Below are positions 1-42,705 of a stretch of 64,000 nucleotides of DNA, in pieces. Source of the stretch: Halocaridina rubra (taxonomy: Eukaryota > Arthropoda > Malacostraca > Decapoda > Atyidae). The stretch is taken from assembly GCA_037179515.1 (NCBI GenBank), contig JAXCGZ010001897.1, positions 180,001 to 244,000 on the forward strand, given 5' to 3'. Position numbers and translations under genes: made by a program. A model generated the notes under the pieces. That model worked only from the letters and a program-made list of their open reading frames with translations. It was not told where the DNA came from and did no database searches. Within the stretch, counting starts at the first letter, position 1. The number at the start of each line of letters is the position of its first letter.

Positions 1-1032
1 ATAGAGTTTATAGAGATAATGGTAAATTGTTGCATGCAGGGAAGTGTGTATGAGGGCAGTAGAGCTTGTGTTAGGGTAGGGAATGAAGTGAGTGAGTGGT
101 TTCCAGTGAGTGTGGGACTGAGACAGGGATGTGTGATTTCACCATGTCTGTTCAATTTGTATATTGATGGAGTTGTAAGAGAGGTGAATGAGCGAGTGCA
201 TGGTCGAGGTTTGAGAATGGTAGATGGGGATGATAACGAGTGGGAGCTGAATCAGTTGCTGTTTGCAGATGATACTGTGGTGGTGGCGGATTCAGAGGAG
301 AAGCTGTGTCAGTTAGTGTCAGAATTTGGAATGGTGTGTGAGAGAAGGAAGTTGAGAGTAAATGTGGGAAAGAGTAAGGTTATGAGATGTACAAGAAATG
401 AGGATAGTGCTGGATTGAATGTTATGTTGAATGGAGAGACACTTGAGGAAGTTGATCAGTTTAAGTATTTAGGCTTGGTTATAGCTGCAAATGGTGGAGT
501 GGAAGCAGATGTGTATCACAGAGTGAATGAAGGATGTAGAGTGTTGGGTGCGTTGAAAGGAGTGATGAAGAATAGAGGATTGAAAATGAATGTTAAGAAA
601 GTTTTGTATGAGAAAGTGGTTGTGCCAACTGTGATGTATGGATCAGAGTTATGGGGTATGAAAGTAAGTGAGAGACGGAAACTAAATGTGTTTGAGATGA
701 AATGCCTGAGGAGTATGACTGGTGTATCTCGGTTGGATAGGGTTAGGAATGAAGTGGTGAGAGCAAGAACGGGTGTGTGGAGAGAAATTGCAGCCAGAGT
801 AGATATGAATGTTCTGAGATGATTTGGCCATGTGGAGAGGATGGATAATGAAAGACTGCTGAAAAAAGTGATGAATGCGAGAGTTGATGGGAGAAATGCT
901 AGAGGGAGGACTAGGTTTGGGTGGATGGATGGAGTATGGAGAGCCCTAAATGATAGGAGGATGGATGTGAGGGAAGCAAGTGAGCGTGCTAGGAATAGTA
1001 ATGAGTGGCGAGCGATTGTTACGCAGCTCTGA
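1..1032 (+). pseudogene. RT C-terminal half of RTE-like LINE, one nonsense codon
   Basis: The frame is open from base 1 to a TGA at 820-822 and then continues in the same frame to a TGA after 1029. It encodes the palm and thumb of a LINE reverse transcriptase: the 'GLRQGCVISPCLFN' block, the catalytic 'LFADDTVVVA' box near 262-291, and a 'KYLGLVI' block. After the stop, 'FGHVERM' and 'WRALNDRRMDVREASERA' are the conserved C-terminal tail. In the second copy (15528-15530) the codon at the stop position is TGG (Trp), so a TGG to TGA change broke this copy. The ATG at 19 is an internal methionine, not a start. As a retrotransposon it would have copied its own RNA at the target; this copy is inactive. 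Confidence 0.75.
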
Positions 1033-1300
1033 TGGGCATCTGCTGTTACCAAGGGGCTGCATCTTACAGAGGTAGCCCTGTGGTATAGACAGTGGGGGAG
1101 TTGGCAGTGGTGAAGCGACACAGGTTGTGGAAGAGCCAGGAGGATGGGCTGTGGCACTCCAGTAGTGCCATCTGAACGGTTGCTAGCTCCCTCGTCATTG
1201 CCCATAGAGCAAAGTAATCCCCTTATTGATTTTCTTTTATGATGTCGGCTACCCCCCAATTAAAGGGGGAAATAGCCATGGTAGATATATATATATCATT
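1..1300 (+). mobile_element. RTE-like non-LTR retrotransposon, 3' part (5' end outside window)
   Basis: The window opens inside a LINE. Its reverse transcriptase C-terminal half is readable to 1032, followed by a 3' UTR that ends near 1300 in a short GATA/TA tail. A second, 5'-truncated copy of the same 3' end lies at 15506-16002 and confirms that the UTR and tail belong to the element. The RTE-like assignment rests on the 'LRQGCVISPCLFNLYIDG' block, the FADD box and the C-terminal 'FGHVERM...GR..RGR' block; the clade is inference. Confidence 0.75.
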
Positions 1301-1379
1301 GTCAATAAAGATATTTTGCATTGACGATAAGTTTTTTTTCAGTCACTCGAGGCTAGAAGATAACTCAGCTATCTAGCCG

Positions 1380-2460
1380 TGCACGCTTGACCCGTTTCTA
1401 GCCTCTCACTATAACCTGTATTCTCTTTTCTATTTCAAAGGTAGGAGCTATTCCTACTATAATACCAACATACCTGTACTTTGAATCTCCTAAGTTCAGT
1501 GTTCTCTGGCAAAAGAGGTATCTCTCCAAGACTAATATTCTTCTTTGCTTCTTCTGCACTGGTAACTCCACTAAATTTGTGTCTATATTTGAATATCTCT
1601 CCTCTTGCCATGAGTCTTGTTTTCTTCTCACCTACATGCTAAAGTTCTCTGCATTGGAGACGTCAATGTACATCACAGTGAATGGCTTCATTCTACCCTC
1701 ACTGACCTGGGGAAGTGATACCCTTGCTTTTTCTGTCACTTACGATATGGAACAGTTCATTAAGGATCTTTTGAGTGTTTCCAATTGCCATGAGAATGCA
1801 GCTAACATTTTTGACCCATTCTTTACTTCTAATCCTACAAACTCCTCTAATTTTGTGCTTTTCACTCTTGGCAAATCTAACAACTCTTTGATCTAAATAT
1901 CTTCAATTATTGCTCCCCATTCAATTGCTCCTCTTCCCCAGCATTGTCTTTGGCAATACAAATATATCAGACATGAAGATTTGCTTAATTTTCTACTTGA
2001 TATTCCATGGGATGAGTGCTGCTTTCAGACCGCAACCCAGATCAGGTAGCGCCAAAAGTTACCGAGATCATAAACTTGGGAATGGAGCTGCTCATTCTCT
2101 CTTCTGTTAAAAACATTTACTTCCTTGAATCCTTGGTTTGACCGTGCCTTCTGCTTGGCTATTCAGGCCAGGGAATGAGAATACCAATCATACCAAGCCT
2201 CCCCTTCTGATTTAACTCACTCTGCTCTAATTACTGAAAGGAATCAATGCTCTGTTCAGATTCGAAGGTCTAAACCTTCCTATCATAGAAAGAAAGGTGA
2301 TGGCATGAAATATTCTCCCGCTGATAAATGTTTCTGGTACTTAGCCAAAAAGGCCTTCAAAAATGTATATAACTCAATTTTTTCCCCTGTCATTTGTCAT
2401 GATGGTTCTATAGCTTTCTCTCCAAGTGACAAAGCCCCTCTCATCTTCATGACACGAAGA
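1380..2460 (+). mobile_element. Degraded jockey-like LINE fragment (endonuclease end and linker to RT)
   Basis: Split between frames, the plus strand reads as an APE endonuclease end: 'IGDVNVHHSEWLHS' near 1651-1692 (the GDFNVHH block), then 'YDMEQ' and 'NIFDPFFTSNP' (the dT-D-LDLF.TS block), then the linker 'NPWFDRAFCLAIQARE' near 2130-2170 and 'CFWYLAKKAFKN' near 2330. There are several frameshifts and stops, and the element ends before any RT motif. It may belong to the same family as the RT remnant at 57.8-59.1 kb; this is inferred from style, not from overlap. Confidence 0.6.
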
Positions 2461-2622
2461 CAATAATACAGAGAATAATTCACACTTTGAAAAGTTTAAA
2501 TATACACAGTAGATGCTCAAAGTTTTCATCTTTCACTGGGCCTCATCAGGAACTCCTTTTAAGGCTCTTGGAGGGTGAAAATTTTGAGCGTTTGCTGTTT
2601 ATATCTAAACCTTTCTGAGTGT

Positions 2623-2838
<216 letters not shown>

Positions 2839-2916
2839 TGTATAATTACCTAATTGTGCTTACGGGAAAGACTCAGGCTCATAGCTTCCCGTCTTCTGGT
2901 CGGTTCCATTTTGTAC

Positions 2917-5735
2917 TTAGTGATATTTATCATACTTGTCCTTAAAATTATGGATTGAGTTAGCATTAACTACCTCCTCGCTTAGCCAATTCCAATTATT
3001 AACTACTCTTGCACTAAAAATGTACTTCCTTACATCCTGCAAAGAAATTTTCTTCCGAAACTTCAATCTTCTAGCTTCGAATGATGGTAAGTCTAATTCC
3101 CTCAGCTTCTCATCATAACTGAGATTGCATATTTCTGGCACTAGTTTCTTGGCATGACTTTGAACTTTTTCAAGCTTAACTACATGCTTTTTCAAGTGTG
3201 GTTTGCAAAAGGGGGCTGCATATTCAAGTTTTGGCCTCACATAGGTTACATAAATATTTCTGAACATTCCTTGTTCATGTGCCTGAAGCCTACCTTTACA
3301 TTTGCTAAGAAAGCATATGCTGTCCCTTCCATGCCATTTATATGCATTTCTGGAGACAAATCGGCCAGTATTCTTACTTCTAGAAATCTCTCATTCTCTG
3401 TCTCTTGGAGATCTACTCCTGCCATCGAGCAGTCAAGCTTGGGCCCTCTTGCACTTGTACCCATTCTAATTACCTTACATTTTGAAGCACTGAATTTCAT
3501 TTGCCACTTTTCTGACCACTCATGCAGACTATTTAGATCTTCCTGAAGTTCTCTACCATTGTTCTCGTTTCTTACTTTTTTCACAATCTTTGCCATATCT
3601 GCAAACATATTCACGAATGAATTTACAGACTCTGGTAGGTCATTTACATACACAAGGAACAAAAGTGGCCCTAAAATTGAACCCAATGGAACTCCATTAC
3701 TAACTCTATTCCATTCAGACACTGAGTTTCTTAGTCTAACCCTCTATTCCCTTCCTTCTATGTAAGATTTTAACTATTCCAAGGCATTTCCACCTATTCT
3801 CGCCATTGCTTGCAGCTTCTTAATGTCTCCCATGTGGGACTATGTTAAATGCATTTGGAAGTCTATGAATATGCATTCTGCCCAGCCTTCTCTTGCTTGT
3901 AAGATTCGGCTTACATCATCATAAAATTCTAATAAGTTTTTTACTGTGGATCTACCTTCTCTGAAGGCATGTTGTCTCACTTCCAAAAAGTTGAAGGATT
4001 AAAAGTGAAGAGAAATGTGTTTCATTAGTAGGTACTCCATGTTTTTGCAAACTATGCTGGTCAAGGAAACTGGACTATAGTTTTGAGCCGTATCCCTCCT
4101 GCCCATTTTGAAGATAGGTACCATGTTTGCTTGTGTTCAGCATCTTGGAATTTCCCCTGACTCCAGCGACTCTCCAAATATGATAGTGATGCTGATATTG
4201 ATTTAGCCCTTTTCTTAAGTGCATAAGGAGACATATCAACAGGACCTGTAGCTTTATGGGTATCTACCTCCATCAGCGCTTTGCATACCTCTGTGGCTGA
4301 AAAGATGATGTTCTCTAATACCGGCTCATAAGCTCCTATCTCTGCAATCTGAGGGGGTTGGGTATTTTCTTATGTAAATACTGACTGAAAGTCCTTGTTT
4401 ACTTCTTCGCAGATCTCTTTATCCATCTCAGCGATGCTTCTGTCCGCTCTCTTTAGCTTTAAACCCTGTTCTTTTACCATCACGTTTCCTATGATAAAGC
4501 TGTGGAAAAGTTTGGGATTTTCTTAGCTTTCCTGGTGATATCCCTTTCATAGTCTCTTTCTGCCTATCTGCTTTTACTTTGGTAATAATTTCTTGCTTTC
4601 TTTGCGTCTGCCAAGCATTTATGTTTTTTCTCCTCCTATAGCATTTCCAGCATTTGTCTCTCCTTTGCTTAGCTCTTTTACACTAATTATTGAACCATTT
4701 CTCTCTGACATAAATAACTCCTATTTTGCTGGAATGTATGCAACAATGTACTATTTTCCCATATTTCTCACAAAAGATGTCATATATTTCTTGTAGAGAT
4801 TTGTTGTTAAATAAGGTCCTCCAGTCAATAACTGCAAAAAGCTCATATGTTTTTATGTAATCTCCTTTCGGATAGTTCCTCCTCGTGTCCTCAGTGTCTC
4901 TACTTTCAGGCAGAAGACCTTTGATGATATACTCCATTAACAACACATAGTGGTCACTCTTTCCAATTGTTGGTTCATACTCAATTTCTTCAATATCCAA
5001 CACATTATCTGTGAATACTAGGTTAAGCAGCAATGGCTCAGCCCCACCCCTGGCCCTAGTTGGTTCCAGTACATGTTGGTGTAGGGAATTACCTTGTACG
5101 CAATCTAGGAATCTTGTCCGGAATGAGTCCTCCCCACTGTGTGGATCATGAATTATCCAGTCTATCTCTCTATGAGTCAGGGCATACACTCAGGGTAACG
5201 ATTACATCTGCCAAAACAAGTCCTTCGTAAGAAGGCAACCATCCTAGCCCTTAGTAGAAAAGGGAGTTCATGACGTAAAACCGTATCCATCCATCTCTCT
5301 ATGATTAAAATCTCCCATAATCAAAATCCTACATTTTCTCTCCCGTGCAGTGTTAACAATTGAGTTTATGACTTCAATAGTACCTGTATGACTTTCCTCA
5401 TAAACTACTAGACTATGCTGGTTCCTTGGTGGGTTATATACAACAATTATCATAATGCTCTCTGACCCAGTATTTATGGGAGCAACAAGAAATTCCTTGA
5501 ACTCACTTCCTGTAGCAAAGTTTATTTCTTCAATCTGAAATCTTTCACTTATGAGCCGTGCTATCCCTCCACCAGTCTGCTCAGATCTTACAACTCTTAA
5601 TATTCTGAAGCCCTTAGGAAAAACTGACACTGTTTATGTCCTCACTTAACTTAGTATCTGTAACCGCTACTATATTTGCCTTACTGTTGTGAATCCTATT
5701 CTTTGATTCTACTGGCAGCATTTGTGTACGGCAAT
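2917..5735 (-). pseudogene. ORF2 of CR1-like copy 1: APE endonuclease and reverse transcriptase, broken
   Basis: The minus frames carry an endonuclease ('VFPKGFRILRV', 'TGGGIA', 'VVYNPPRNQ', 'ILIMGDFNH' at about 5630-5305) and then, past the SINE, 'PHSGEDSF', 'EPTRARGG' and 'SDHYVLLMEYI' (5189-4900). RT blocks follow: 'KATGPVDMSP' near 4256-4230, 'VPLGSILGPLLFLVYVNDLPE' near 3693-3630 and the C-terminal 'YVTYVRPKLEYAAPF' near 3250-3205. The catalytic FADD box reads FADM near 3600, so one metal-binding aspartate is lost as well as the frame. The protein would nick target DNA and reverse-transcribe the element RNA. Confidence 0.8.
5176..5292 (+). mobile_element. SINE family A, 5'-truncated copy inside CR1-like copy 1
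   Basis: About 105 bp matches the non-tRNA body of the SINE at 37748-37944 (shared blocks GGCATACACTCAGGGTAACG, CAAGTCCTTCG, TAGCCCTTAGTAGAAAAG, GTTCATGACGTAAA). It is bounded by a perfect 12-bp direct repeat ATCTCTCTATGA at 5164-5175 and 5293-5304, a target-site duplication. It splits the LINE endonuclease just after the GDFNH block. The tRNA head is missing. Confidence 0.85.
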
Positions 5736-5737
5736 CT

Positions 5738-6801
5738 TCATGTGGCCCCATCCCCTGATCTTCTTTCATTATCTTCTTTATCACCCCTTTGTCTGGAATA
5801 ACCCTTGAAACACAAATTTTTCATATCTTCATTCCTTTGCTCATTTAACTTTCTAGCCTCTTGCAACAAATTTTTTATCATTTCCATCCCTTCCTGTGTT
5901 CTGCATGGCCTAATGAACACTAGTTTGAATTCTTGAAAATATTTTAGGTTTTTCTAATCAATATTTCGTTGGAGTATACTTTCCCTCCCTAGAATATTTA
6001 CCAAGTTGGTGAATGTTTATAATATCCTCTGACCCACATAATACTCCAAGCTTCCTTATCAGGCCTAAAATCCTTGTTTTGTTTTCTTCAAATCTCCCCT
6101 GCCGTGTTGACTTCTGGGATTCACTTATGCCTGAGATTATCACTGTCTTCTCTTTTTTTAAGTGCCTGTTTAATCAGTGGATTAGCCCTTTCCATCACAA
6201 CGTCTTTCATTTCTTTTTTTATTACCGTTTCTTTTTAGCCAACCGATTGTATGTTTTCCTCACAGCCTCTTTTACTGCCACATCCCCCTTTAGTGCATCT
6301 GCACAGAAAGTTTTCATGGCGTCATGTTCCATATTCAGCTCCTGAAACTCTTATCTAAACAGTTTGATTTTTTCCTTTATCTAGACATTCCAAGCTGCAA
6401 TCTCGTTTCTCTCTCTCAGAAGAGAGCAGTAAACTAACATTTAATTCATTCAGGTTGTTATTCAACTGTTTGTTGTTATCTTCTTGTTTAGAAATTCTGG
6501 TTTCTAGCTCACTCTTTTCCCCTTCCAGCTTCTTTATTCATTTGTCTAGCTCTTTTCTCTCTTGTCCTTGTGCCATATTTGCTTTTTCCAAAAATCTTAT
6601 TTCCTCTATAAGTTTTTCATTCTTTTTCATTTCTCTATCCATATTCCGAATTTTATCATCCAGGTTTACTACAAGTGTCTCCAGATCCCTGACTTTTTGC
6701 TTCAGCCTTCTTAGAGCCACTCTTACTACATCCCCATGAGATCCTCTACCACCCCTCCCACGACTATCGGATGGGGGGGTTGGGGACAGAGATGACTTAA
6801 T
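5738..6801 (-). pseudogene. ORF1 of CR1-like copy 1 (coiled-coil RNA-binding protein remnant)
   Basis: Minus-strand pieces at 6720-6538 ('LRRLKQKVRDLETLV', 'DDKIRNMDREMKKNEKL') form a charged coiled coil like ORF1 of copies 3 and 5. A middle piece at 6143-5958 contains 'ISGISESQ' and 'INIHQLGKY', and the C-terminal piece lies at 5920-5738. Frames are shifted between pieces. At the position of the ATG used in copy 5, the codon here reads ATT. By analogy with LINE ORF1 proteins it would coat the element RNA; this is inferred from the coiled coil and position. Confidence 0.65.
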
Positions 6802-7198
6802 TTTGATATTTTACCTTTCAAACAATATAGAGAGAAAACAAAAGAGAAAAAAGTTTCTATTTAAGCTTCACATAGAATTTCTCTATCTTCAAATGAGTAA
6901 TAAATTAGTTACTCAGTTCATCTCTTTTCTGGTAACACACATCCTAACTTAAAAGTTGACTTTGGTAGTTAGAGAAGAAAAAAAAAATACAAAACAAAAG
7001 CCCACTTGAAGGAAAATTAGAAACTGCATCCGAGGAGACATTCACCTGTTTCTGCTATATTTTTTTCTTAACTGCTAAACCGGTCATTTCAGAAGAAAAA
7101 AATTTAATAAATTTTTAAACAAAGTATGTTATCACAGGATCAGCCTACAAATCTAACTCAATTTACACAAAAAATAATTTTTAAAAAAGTGTGTGTGT

Positions 7199-8456
7199 AT
7201 ACTTTTGAATTTAAATATATTTATATTAAATACCTTTATTTGCTCTGCACAATAGAAACAAGATTATACATGCTATAAGATATATACAGTCTAGAAGACT
7301 GAGCTATGTTATTCTGCATAATAGTTCAAGTCAAAATAGTTAAGTAAGTTAGGTAATTTTTTGCAACCTGGAGACAATGTATGGACTTCGTATGGTACAA
7401 TGCTGTCTAAGGAAAATTTAAGGACTGATTTTTTAGCAGTACTGTACATGACAATCTTATTTGTTTTTGATATCATCAATTCATTTTAGTAGACGTATAA
7501 TTATAGGTGAAAGAAAAGGAGTTAGATCTGGTTCCACAAGAAATATTCTTCCTATAGGTACTAGAACCGAATATTCGGCAGGTCTTCAATAGCTCCTTTG
7601 CAATATGTGACTCTTATCTTGGGATATGATTAGATAAGTAGTGTTGCATCAGTTCAGCAATAGTATTACAAATGGGAATTTCAAAGGCATTTTCTTTTCA
7701 AGGAAATGGTCTCTAGACCTTGTATACTATAATCAAAATCACGCTACTTATATTTAGTGTATTTTTTTTATTGAGATGGAAAATGTAGCTATTACGGGAA
7801 GTTAGTAGATATTCTCAGGAAGAGACAAATGATAGAATTCATGTTCCTGAAATAATATACTCTGTTAGTACTACATATATGCTTGCAATATATACACCTC
7901 TTTTATGGCTTATACTTCCAGCACAGTTGATACACTGCCTCTGAATAAATTCTTTGAAAACACAACACTCCATAACTGCAAACGACTCCTTCATTATTAT
8001 CACTTATCATAAACCCTTCTGCCATTTCAAGCTTATAACAATTAAACTATAATTAAAATGTATATAAGACAATACTTAAGATCTGATCTTTTATCCAATC
8101 ATATATCGAAAGCATCTTAAAATATCGAAATTTCCAAGAAATTGGGTAGAATCCAGACTTTGGAAACAGCTGTACAGTAAATGGCGTTACTTTACAAAGT
8201 GTGAAAAAGCGTCGTTGGGCATACGTCCAACCCACCCTTATTTTTCCCCAACACCCTTCAGACACCACAAATGATCTGAAATCCATTTGAATGATTTGTT
8301 AGGAGAACACCGATACTTAATAGCTTTATAAAATCGTTCTACTTAATGCTCTCTCCTTTTCTAATTTGTCTATATATATTTATATAGTGACTAATTTATA
8401 TCTAACTACAAAGTAATCTACTCTTTATCAAACTTTACCTTTCTTAAGCAGACTTT
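7199..8456. other. Unannotated AT-rich spacer
   Basis: No convincing gene or repeat boundary was found here. Short open frames exist (for example minus 8286-8053, 77 codons), but they have no recognisable motif and no supporting splice context. The region lies downstream of the LRR gene but is separated from it by TA arrays and a SINE. Confidence 0.5.
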
Positions 8457-8603
<147 letters not shown>

Positions 8604-8786
8604 AACCTTAGTGTTTATTTACTCTTTGCTCATACCGGCATTCTTCCATGTCCACCCGACTGATAATAAGACTGTATCGTTATTGTTTGACAAGTGCTCG
8701 TATGGTCTACAAATATCCCATTTTCATTTCATGCACAAGTTATTTATAGTACCCTACTGCGTAATTTACTACAATCCCATATGTAA

Positions 8787-9003
8787 CCTCCTGGATAGTA
8801 CAGTGGCAACGCGCTGGCCTTGCATTTGCGAGGTCGACAGATCGAGCCTCGTCTAGGCAAGAGAGTTTAAGTTGTCTACTGGGGAGGTTACTGCTGTGGC
8901 TGGTCACCACAGTGGTGGCTTCGGGCTCGCGCTAGTTGATGCCCGCCCTATGGGTCCACCATGACCCATTCCACTCATCCTTGAGTGGAGAATAAAAAAA
9001 AAC
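8787..9003 (+). mobile_element. tRNA-derived SINE family B with poly(A) tail
   Basis: The head has a good RNA polymerase III A box (TAGTACAGTGG, 8796-8806) and B box (GATCGAGCC, 8840-8848) 33 bp apart, in a tRNA-like context. A GC-richer body of about 130 bp follows, with the inverted words TGGTCACCACAG and TGGGTCCACCATGACCCA, ending in a run of nine or more A at about 8993-9003. It is not a tRNA gene: no acceptor stem or CCA-adjacent structure is seen and the sequence runs on into the body. No clear target duplication was found. Confidence 0.65.
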
Positions 9004-9132
9004 CATTTAGGCCATATACAAAAAACTTGTTACTAGTAAAACATATGCATGCTATCTCCTGAATAAGCAACTGAGGGAGTATTGTATGCTAATTATGTAT
9101 TCGACAAAGAAAATATGTCGCTAGTATGCTAC

Positions 9133-9330
<198 letters not shown>

Positions 9331-9636
9331 GAGTATACTGTTATCACGGAAAGCATGTCAAACTCTAAGGGAAACGAGCCTTTTTTGCAGACTACATGTT
9401 GATGCAAAGCATCATACAGACTAAGCTACTCCAACAGAAAAAAATAATCAGAATATCACAGAGCAACCAGTATTTGCAAGCACTTTCATTCCATTCCTAT
9501 GCAAGTCTGCTATAATTGTTCGTGAAGATTTTAGTATACATATACATCCACAATCAAACCATGATGTTAATAATACAGTATACTGCTATCCATGAAAAAT
9601 AAGTTAAACATCATGATCAACATGTTTTTTGTGGAT

Positions 9637-9765
<129 letters not shown>

Positions 9766-9866
9766 AGTAACAATCTTTTCAGGTTACCAGTACATACATT
9801 AGTGACTGAAGAATCCATGAGCCCAAAAGCAGTGTTACTGAAATTTCTTTTAAAGTGAGATATTTT

Positions 9867-37129
<27,263 letters not shown>

Positions 37130-37134
37130 TGCCT

Positions 37135-37560
37135 GAAATGAAGTAAAAGATGATCAGATTTACCGAAAAAAGAAATTATAATTCAATTTTATTTTCTTGT
37201 GAGAGAAAGAGAAAGAATCTGCTTATTATACAAACAATATTTTCTTATACTCTTTGGATTAAGTTGAAACTTTGCAGTTAAGATCCAGGTGTCATAGAAT
37301 GTGACTCACAGGAATAGGGAGGTGACTTACTGCCCAATCCCTCACGTGCATTTGTATTCTTGTAAAATAATAAAAAACACACACAAAAAGACACGGTGAT
37401 GACGAGCTGGGTATAATCAAATGCTATCTTACCTCTCTCACCTTCTGTGGAAGATGATTTCATGTGCAAAAGTTCATGAATAAAATGAAGTCAATTTACA
37501 CTTTAATTCGTTTAGATAAATGCAGCTCCTTGCACTGCATATCTGTGTGAAGCTCTCTCT
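37135..37560. other. Sequence upstream of LRR coding exon 1
   Basis: On the minus strand this runs into the acceptor TTCATTTCAG just before the ATG, so it is the intron separating an unlocated 5' UTR exon from coding exon 1. No promoter or UTR exon could be fixed by eye. Confidence 0.45.
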
Positions 37561-37572
37561 CTCTTTCTCTCT

Positions 37573-37737
<165 letters not shown>

Positions 37738-37747
37738 TAAGCACAAA

Positions 37748-37944
37748 GTAGTCTCTGTGGCAAAATTGTAGCATCCGCAACACTGAGGCGGCAGGTCAAG
37801 GGTTCACGCCCTGTCACGGACTGAGGTTTTTAAAGGCATACACTCAGGGTAACGATTTCATCTGCCAAAACAAGTCCTTCGCAAGAAGACAAACATCCTA
37901 GCCCTTAGTAGAAAAGAGAGTTCATGACGTAAACACCGATCATC
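37748..37944 (+). mobile_element. SINE family A, full copy with target duplication
   Basis: A tRNA-like head with an A box (TGGCAAAATTG, 37758-37768) and a near-consensus B box (GTTCACGCC, 37802-37810) joins a ~110-bp body (GGCATACACTCAGGGTAACG ... GTTCATGACGTAAA) and ends ATCATC. It is flanked by a perfect 14-bp repeat TGAGTAAGCACAAA (37734-37747, 37945-37958). Other members are at 5176-5292 and, split, at 53065-52952 plus 42705-42605. Confidence 0.88.
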
Positions 37945-37979
37945 TGAGTAAGCACAAACTGTTAGCATACAATACTAAT

Positions 37980-41640
<3,661 letters not shown>

Positions 41641-41837
41641 CACCGGGATGGGCTAAAAAGTTATAAAATAAAACAACTTTTATCAGGCTGTAAAGAGAAA
41701 CAGAGATGGAGAGTGTAATGACCTGTCAGATATGAAGGGATTATAAAAGATGTGTAACGAATATCAAATTTTCTGCTGGGTTTTAATATACCTCTGCATT
41801 ACTTTCATGACGTCTATTCCAGATATTCTCCTTAGAT

Positions 41838-41838
41838 C

Positions 41839-41929
<91 letters not shown>

Positions 41930-42055
41930 TTTATTTTTATTATTATTATTGGCAACAATGATTGTGAAGATTATTATAATTATTATTATTGTTATTATTA
42001 TTATTATTATCATTATTATTACGAATTTGTCATTAAGCCATTATTTTTACAATAA
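41838..42055. repeat. (TTA)n / (TTTA)n microsatellite
   Basis: About 110 bp of TTA with a short TTTA stretch, then more irregular ATT units to about 42050. Confidence 0.95.
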
Positions 42056-42077
42056 ATTATGTAGTTTTGGTTGAATG

Positions 42078-42078
<1 letters not shown>

Positions 42079-42135
<57 letters not shown>
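42079..42135. repeat. (CT)n microsatellite
   Basis: About 56 bp of CT. Confidence 0.96.
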
Positions 42136-42138
<3 letters not shown>

Positions 42139-42142
42139 CAAA

Positions 42143-42303
<161 letters not shown>

Positions 42304-42339
42304 CAATTAAACCATGATTTTATCAATATTATTTTTCAC

Positions 42340-42425
42340 AAAAATCTTTTCAGGACATCAGGGGACTCGAACTAGCATTGCTAGATTCCAAGTCATGCTG
42401 CCTTAACCAAATGCACCACTACAAC
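42340..42425 (-). mobile_element. tRNA-like SINE head, minus strand
   Basis: On the minus strand the A box TGGTGCATTTGG (42418-42407) and B box GTTCGAGTC (42372-42364) are well formed and correctly spaced, in a tRNA-like context with a D-loop-like GGTTAAGGCAG. Acceptor-stem pairing is poor, so it is more likely a tRNA-derived SINE head or a decayed tRNA than a working tRNA gene. It differs from families A and B. Confidence 0.5.
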
Positions 42426-42604
42426 AGACAAGTCTGAATTTCACGGCGCAGTCAGTATATGCAAGAATCTCTCCCAGCGACCTTTAATCAACTTGTTAAA
42501 ACTGTATCATGTACATGAAAATGATGAAAATATTTGGTACCATTTCATGCATTTGATTACATTGTCTCTAGCTCCAATTTTTTTCTAGCTTGATATCACC
42601 AATA

Positions 42605-42705
42605 TGTGGTGTGATTGGTTTTACATTACAGACTCCCTTCCCTAACAAGGACTAGAACGTTGCTTCTTGTAAAAGACTTTGATATTGGCAATTGACCATT
42701 ACCTT
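42605..42705 (-). mobile_element. SINE family A, 3' half, cut by the LTR retrotransposon
   Basis: On the minus strand this reads AAGGTAATGG, ...GTCTTTTACAAGAAG, ...CTAGTCCTTGTTAGG, ...GTAATGTAAAACC, matching the body of the SINE at 37820-37944. Its other half (tRNA head) is at 53065-52952. The 10.2-kb LTR element sits exactly between, with ACCTT duplicated. Confidence 0.8.

Larger units (their letters stand above)
2844..7185 (-). mobile_element. CR1-like LINE family 1, copy 1 (near full length, decayed)
   Basis: Read on the minus strand it has, in order: 5' UTR (about 7185-6802), ORF1 (about 6801-5738), ORF2 with endonuclease and RT (about 5735-2917), the conserved 3' stem-loop (2892-2862) and the tail ATTAGGTAAT at 2853-2844. 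UTR and coding blocks match the copies at 16.8-26.9 kb. The 5' end stops beside a short (GT)n run at 7189-7198, that is (AC)n in the element's orientation. A SINE fragment interrupts it at 5176-5292. Many frameshifts and stops make it inactive. Confidence 0.85.

Noticed and set aside
516..1259. Long minus-strand open frame opposite the RTE-like RT (and similar at 15494-15965 and 17632-18471)
   Set aside because: They are antisense shadows of LINE coding sequence, with no motif of their own.
8796..8848. A tRNA gene at 8787-8860 (and on the minus strand at 42340-42425 and 52990-53045)
   Set aside because: A and B boxes are present, but acceptor and anticodon stems do not form well, and two of the three continue into SINE bodies shared with other copies.
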